The notes under the pieces were generated by a model. That model was not told the DNA's origin, made no database searches, and saw only the letters and a program-made list of their open reading frames with translations. From NCBI GenBank assembly GCA_934121925.1, contig CAKOVK010000007.1:1-63154 (forward strand): DNA of 63,154 bases. The letters run 5' to 3'. Below are positions 62,313-63,154 of the stretch, one piece after another (position 1 is the first letter of the stretch; every line of letters starts with the position of its first letter). Source of the DNA: an uncultured Clostridia bacterium (GTDB taxonomy: Bacteria > Bacillota > Clostridia > TANB77 > CAG-508). A program made the position numbers and the translations under genes.

Positions 62313-63019
62313 TTTATAATTTCTATTATCTCTTTATTTTTATCTTTTATTTTAAGTATTACCATAGAAATTGCAACAGCTACAAATGTAAGCAAGTATA
62401 TTAGTAAACTTATTTTCCAATTTCCTTTTGTAATATTTGCTCCTACCATTGTAGATGTAATTACTGATGGAAATCTTACAAGTGTTGCTATTAATATAAA
62501 CCTTAATGGTTTTACTGGTAATAGTCCACCTATATACACAAATAAATCTTTTGGAGTTCCTGGAAGCAAAAATATTAAACATAAAACCATTTCTAAATTA
62601 GTTTCATTTTTTAATAATTTACTACTCATTATTTTTTCTACTTTTTCTTTTTTAAAAAAATTGTATAAATATTTTTTCCCTAATTTTCTTACAGAAAAAA
62701 ATATTATTATCGTAGTAATAAGTACAGATAAAGTTATAAATAGCCATCCACCCCATGTGCCATAACACATTCCAGCAAGCACCTCAAAAGGTTCTCCTGG
62801 CAATACTACCAACAATATTTGCAATACTTGCAAGCTAAATAATAATAGCAGTCCTAAAAATCCCATGCTGTTTATTTTATTTCTAAAAGCAATCTGACCT
62901 TCTGTTGTAGACAAATCTTTCATAAACGGAGCAATTCTCCAAAAAAATATTGCAAGTACTATTAATATTACAGCTGTTAATGTTATTTTTATTATTTTTA
63001 TTTTCTTTTGATTCTTCAT
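62309..63019 (-). CDS. TVP38/TMEM64 (VTT-domain) membrane protein
   Basis: This 236-residue protein has an N-terminal membrane helix, then FSLQVLQILLVVLPGEPFEVLAGMCYGTWGG, the VTT/SNARE-associated signature, and LIFLLPGTPKDLFVYIGGLLPVKPLRF with the second hairpin. These proteins are DedA-like and possibly lipid scramblases or transporters. ATG 63019 has GGAAGGAATTTA upstream. A 70-bp dispersed repeat lies in the promoter region. Confidence 0.9.
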   Translation of the reverse strand: MKNQKKIKIIKITLTAVILIVLAIFFWRIAPFMKDLSTTEGQIAFRNKINSMGFLGLLLLFSLQVLQILLVVLPGEPFEVLAGMCYGTWGGWLFITLSVLITTIIIFFSVRKLGKKYLYNFFKKEKVEKIMSSKLLKNETNLEMVLCLIFLLPGTPKDLFVYIGGLLPVKPLRFILIATLVRFPSVITSTMVGANITKGNWKISLLIYLLTFVAVAISMVILKIKDKNKEIIEIIK

Positions 63020-63084
63020 TAAATTCCTTCCTTGCTATTAAATATTAGTTTAGCATTTCAGCATATAAAAGTCAAACAAATTGT

Positions 63085-63154
63085 AATTTGCTTAACTTTT
63101 TATTTGCTCTATGTTAAACGAGCTATAAATTTAAACTGCCTCATTCTTTGTCGG
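63085..63154 (-). repeat. 70-bp dispersed repeat, copy B, cut by the window edge
   Basis: In reverse complement it starts CCGACAAAGAATGAGG and ends AAAGTTAAGCAAATT. Four differences from copy A (19915-19984). It could continue beyond the window. Confidence 0.85.

Overview
The window is AT-rich chromosomal DNA (by eye under 30 percent GC) from a Gram-positive, clostridia-like Firmicute, probably an uncultivated gut lineage. The main evidence is the murA - divIB - ylxW - ylxX - sbp cell-wall cluster, the mreD - mrdA - minC cluster, meso-diaminopimelate dehydrogenase, a CIRCE-controlled small heat-shock gene and clostridial-type single-chain PurL. Frequent TTG starts and strong AGGAGG ribosome sites fit this. 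Genus cannot be named from the sequence.

Most important observation: ten genes appear broken by a +1 frameshift. In all ten (eleven sites, two of them in comM) the break lies exactly at an in-frame CGG codon whose C has to be skipped so that the next codon is GGN (glycine). The glycine restored is often a family-invariant residue, such as the Walker A glycine of ComM, the TrmB SAM-motif glycine, the MurA glycine and a LysM glycine. In a by-eye scan of all the other coding sequences I found no other in-frame CGG. CGG therefore seems to act here as a general +1 frameshift (or C-G-G-N quadruplet glycine) signal rather than as an arginine codon. I annotate these genes as single intact CDSs. The DNA methyltransferase on the integrated element obeys the same rule.

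Layout. 1-6.6 kb: patatin-like hydrolase, SDR oxidoreductase, leuS, a DUF4160/DUF2442 pair and an MBL-fold hydrolase. 6.6-11.5 kb: purL and purM, with a dispersed GC-rich palindrome sitting in frame inside purL. 11.6-11.9 kb: a free-standing 39-residue membrane peptide gene with a perfect-consensus promoter and its own terminator. 11.9-16.8 kb (minus): murA-divIB-ylxW-ylxX-sbp-trmB. 17-19.7 kb (plus): cdd, purA and three small genes, then a possible structured RNA. 20-23.3 kb (minus): mreD-mrdA-minC. 23.5-29.5 kb: ArsP_2-type permease, a secreted Pip-like repeat protein, an MMPL/RND exporter and its divergent TetR regulator with three matching operators. 29.5-37.8 kb: small housekeeping and competence genes (yraN, dprA, comM, hsp20, nuclease, cutA, acetyltransferase).

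38.0-55.5 kb is a 17.5-kb integrated element in the initiator tRNA-fMet gene. It is bounded by a 25-bp direct repeat and carries a tyrosine integrase, a small HTH protein, DnaD/DnaC-like replication genes and a dense defence cargo. The cargo is an HNH nuclease - receiver - dual-HATPase kinase operon, an N6-adenine methyltransferase, a Sau3AI-like restriction enzyme with a C5-cytosine methyltransferase and a possible EVE-PD-(D/E)XK protein, and a TIR-TIR-membrane protein operon that recalls Thoeris but lacks ThsA. 55.7-63.1 kb returns to the chromosome: acetyltransferase, GH25-LysM hydrolase, ddh, MscS channel, radical SAM protein, glycosyltransferase, HdeD and VTT-domain membrane proteins. Several families of dispersed palindromes punctuate the intergenic spaces.
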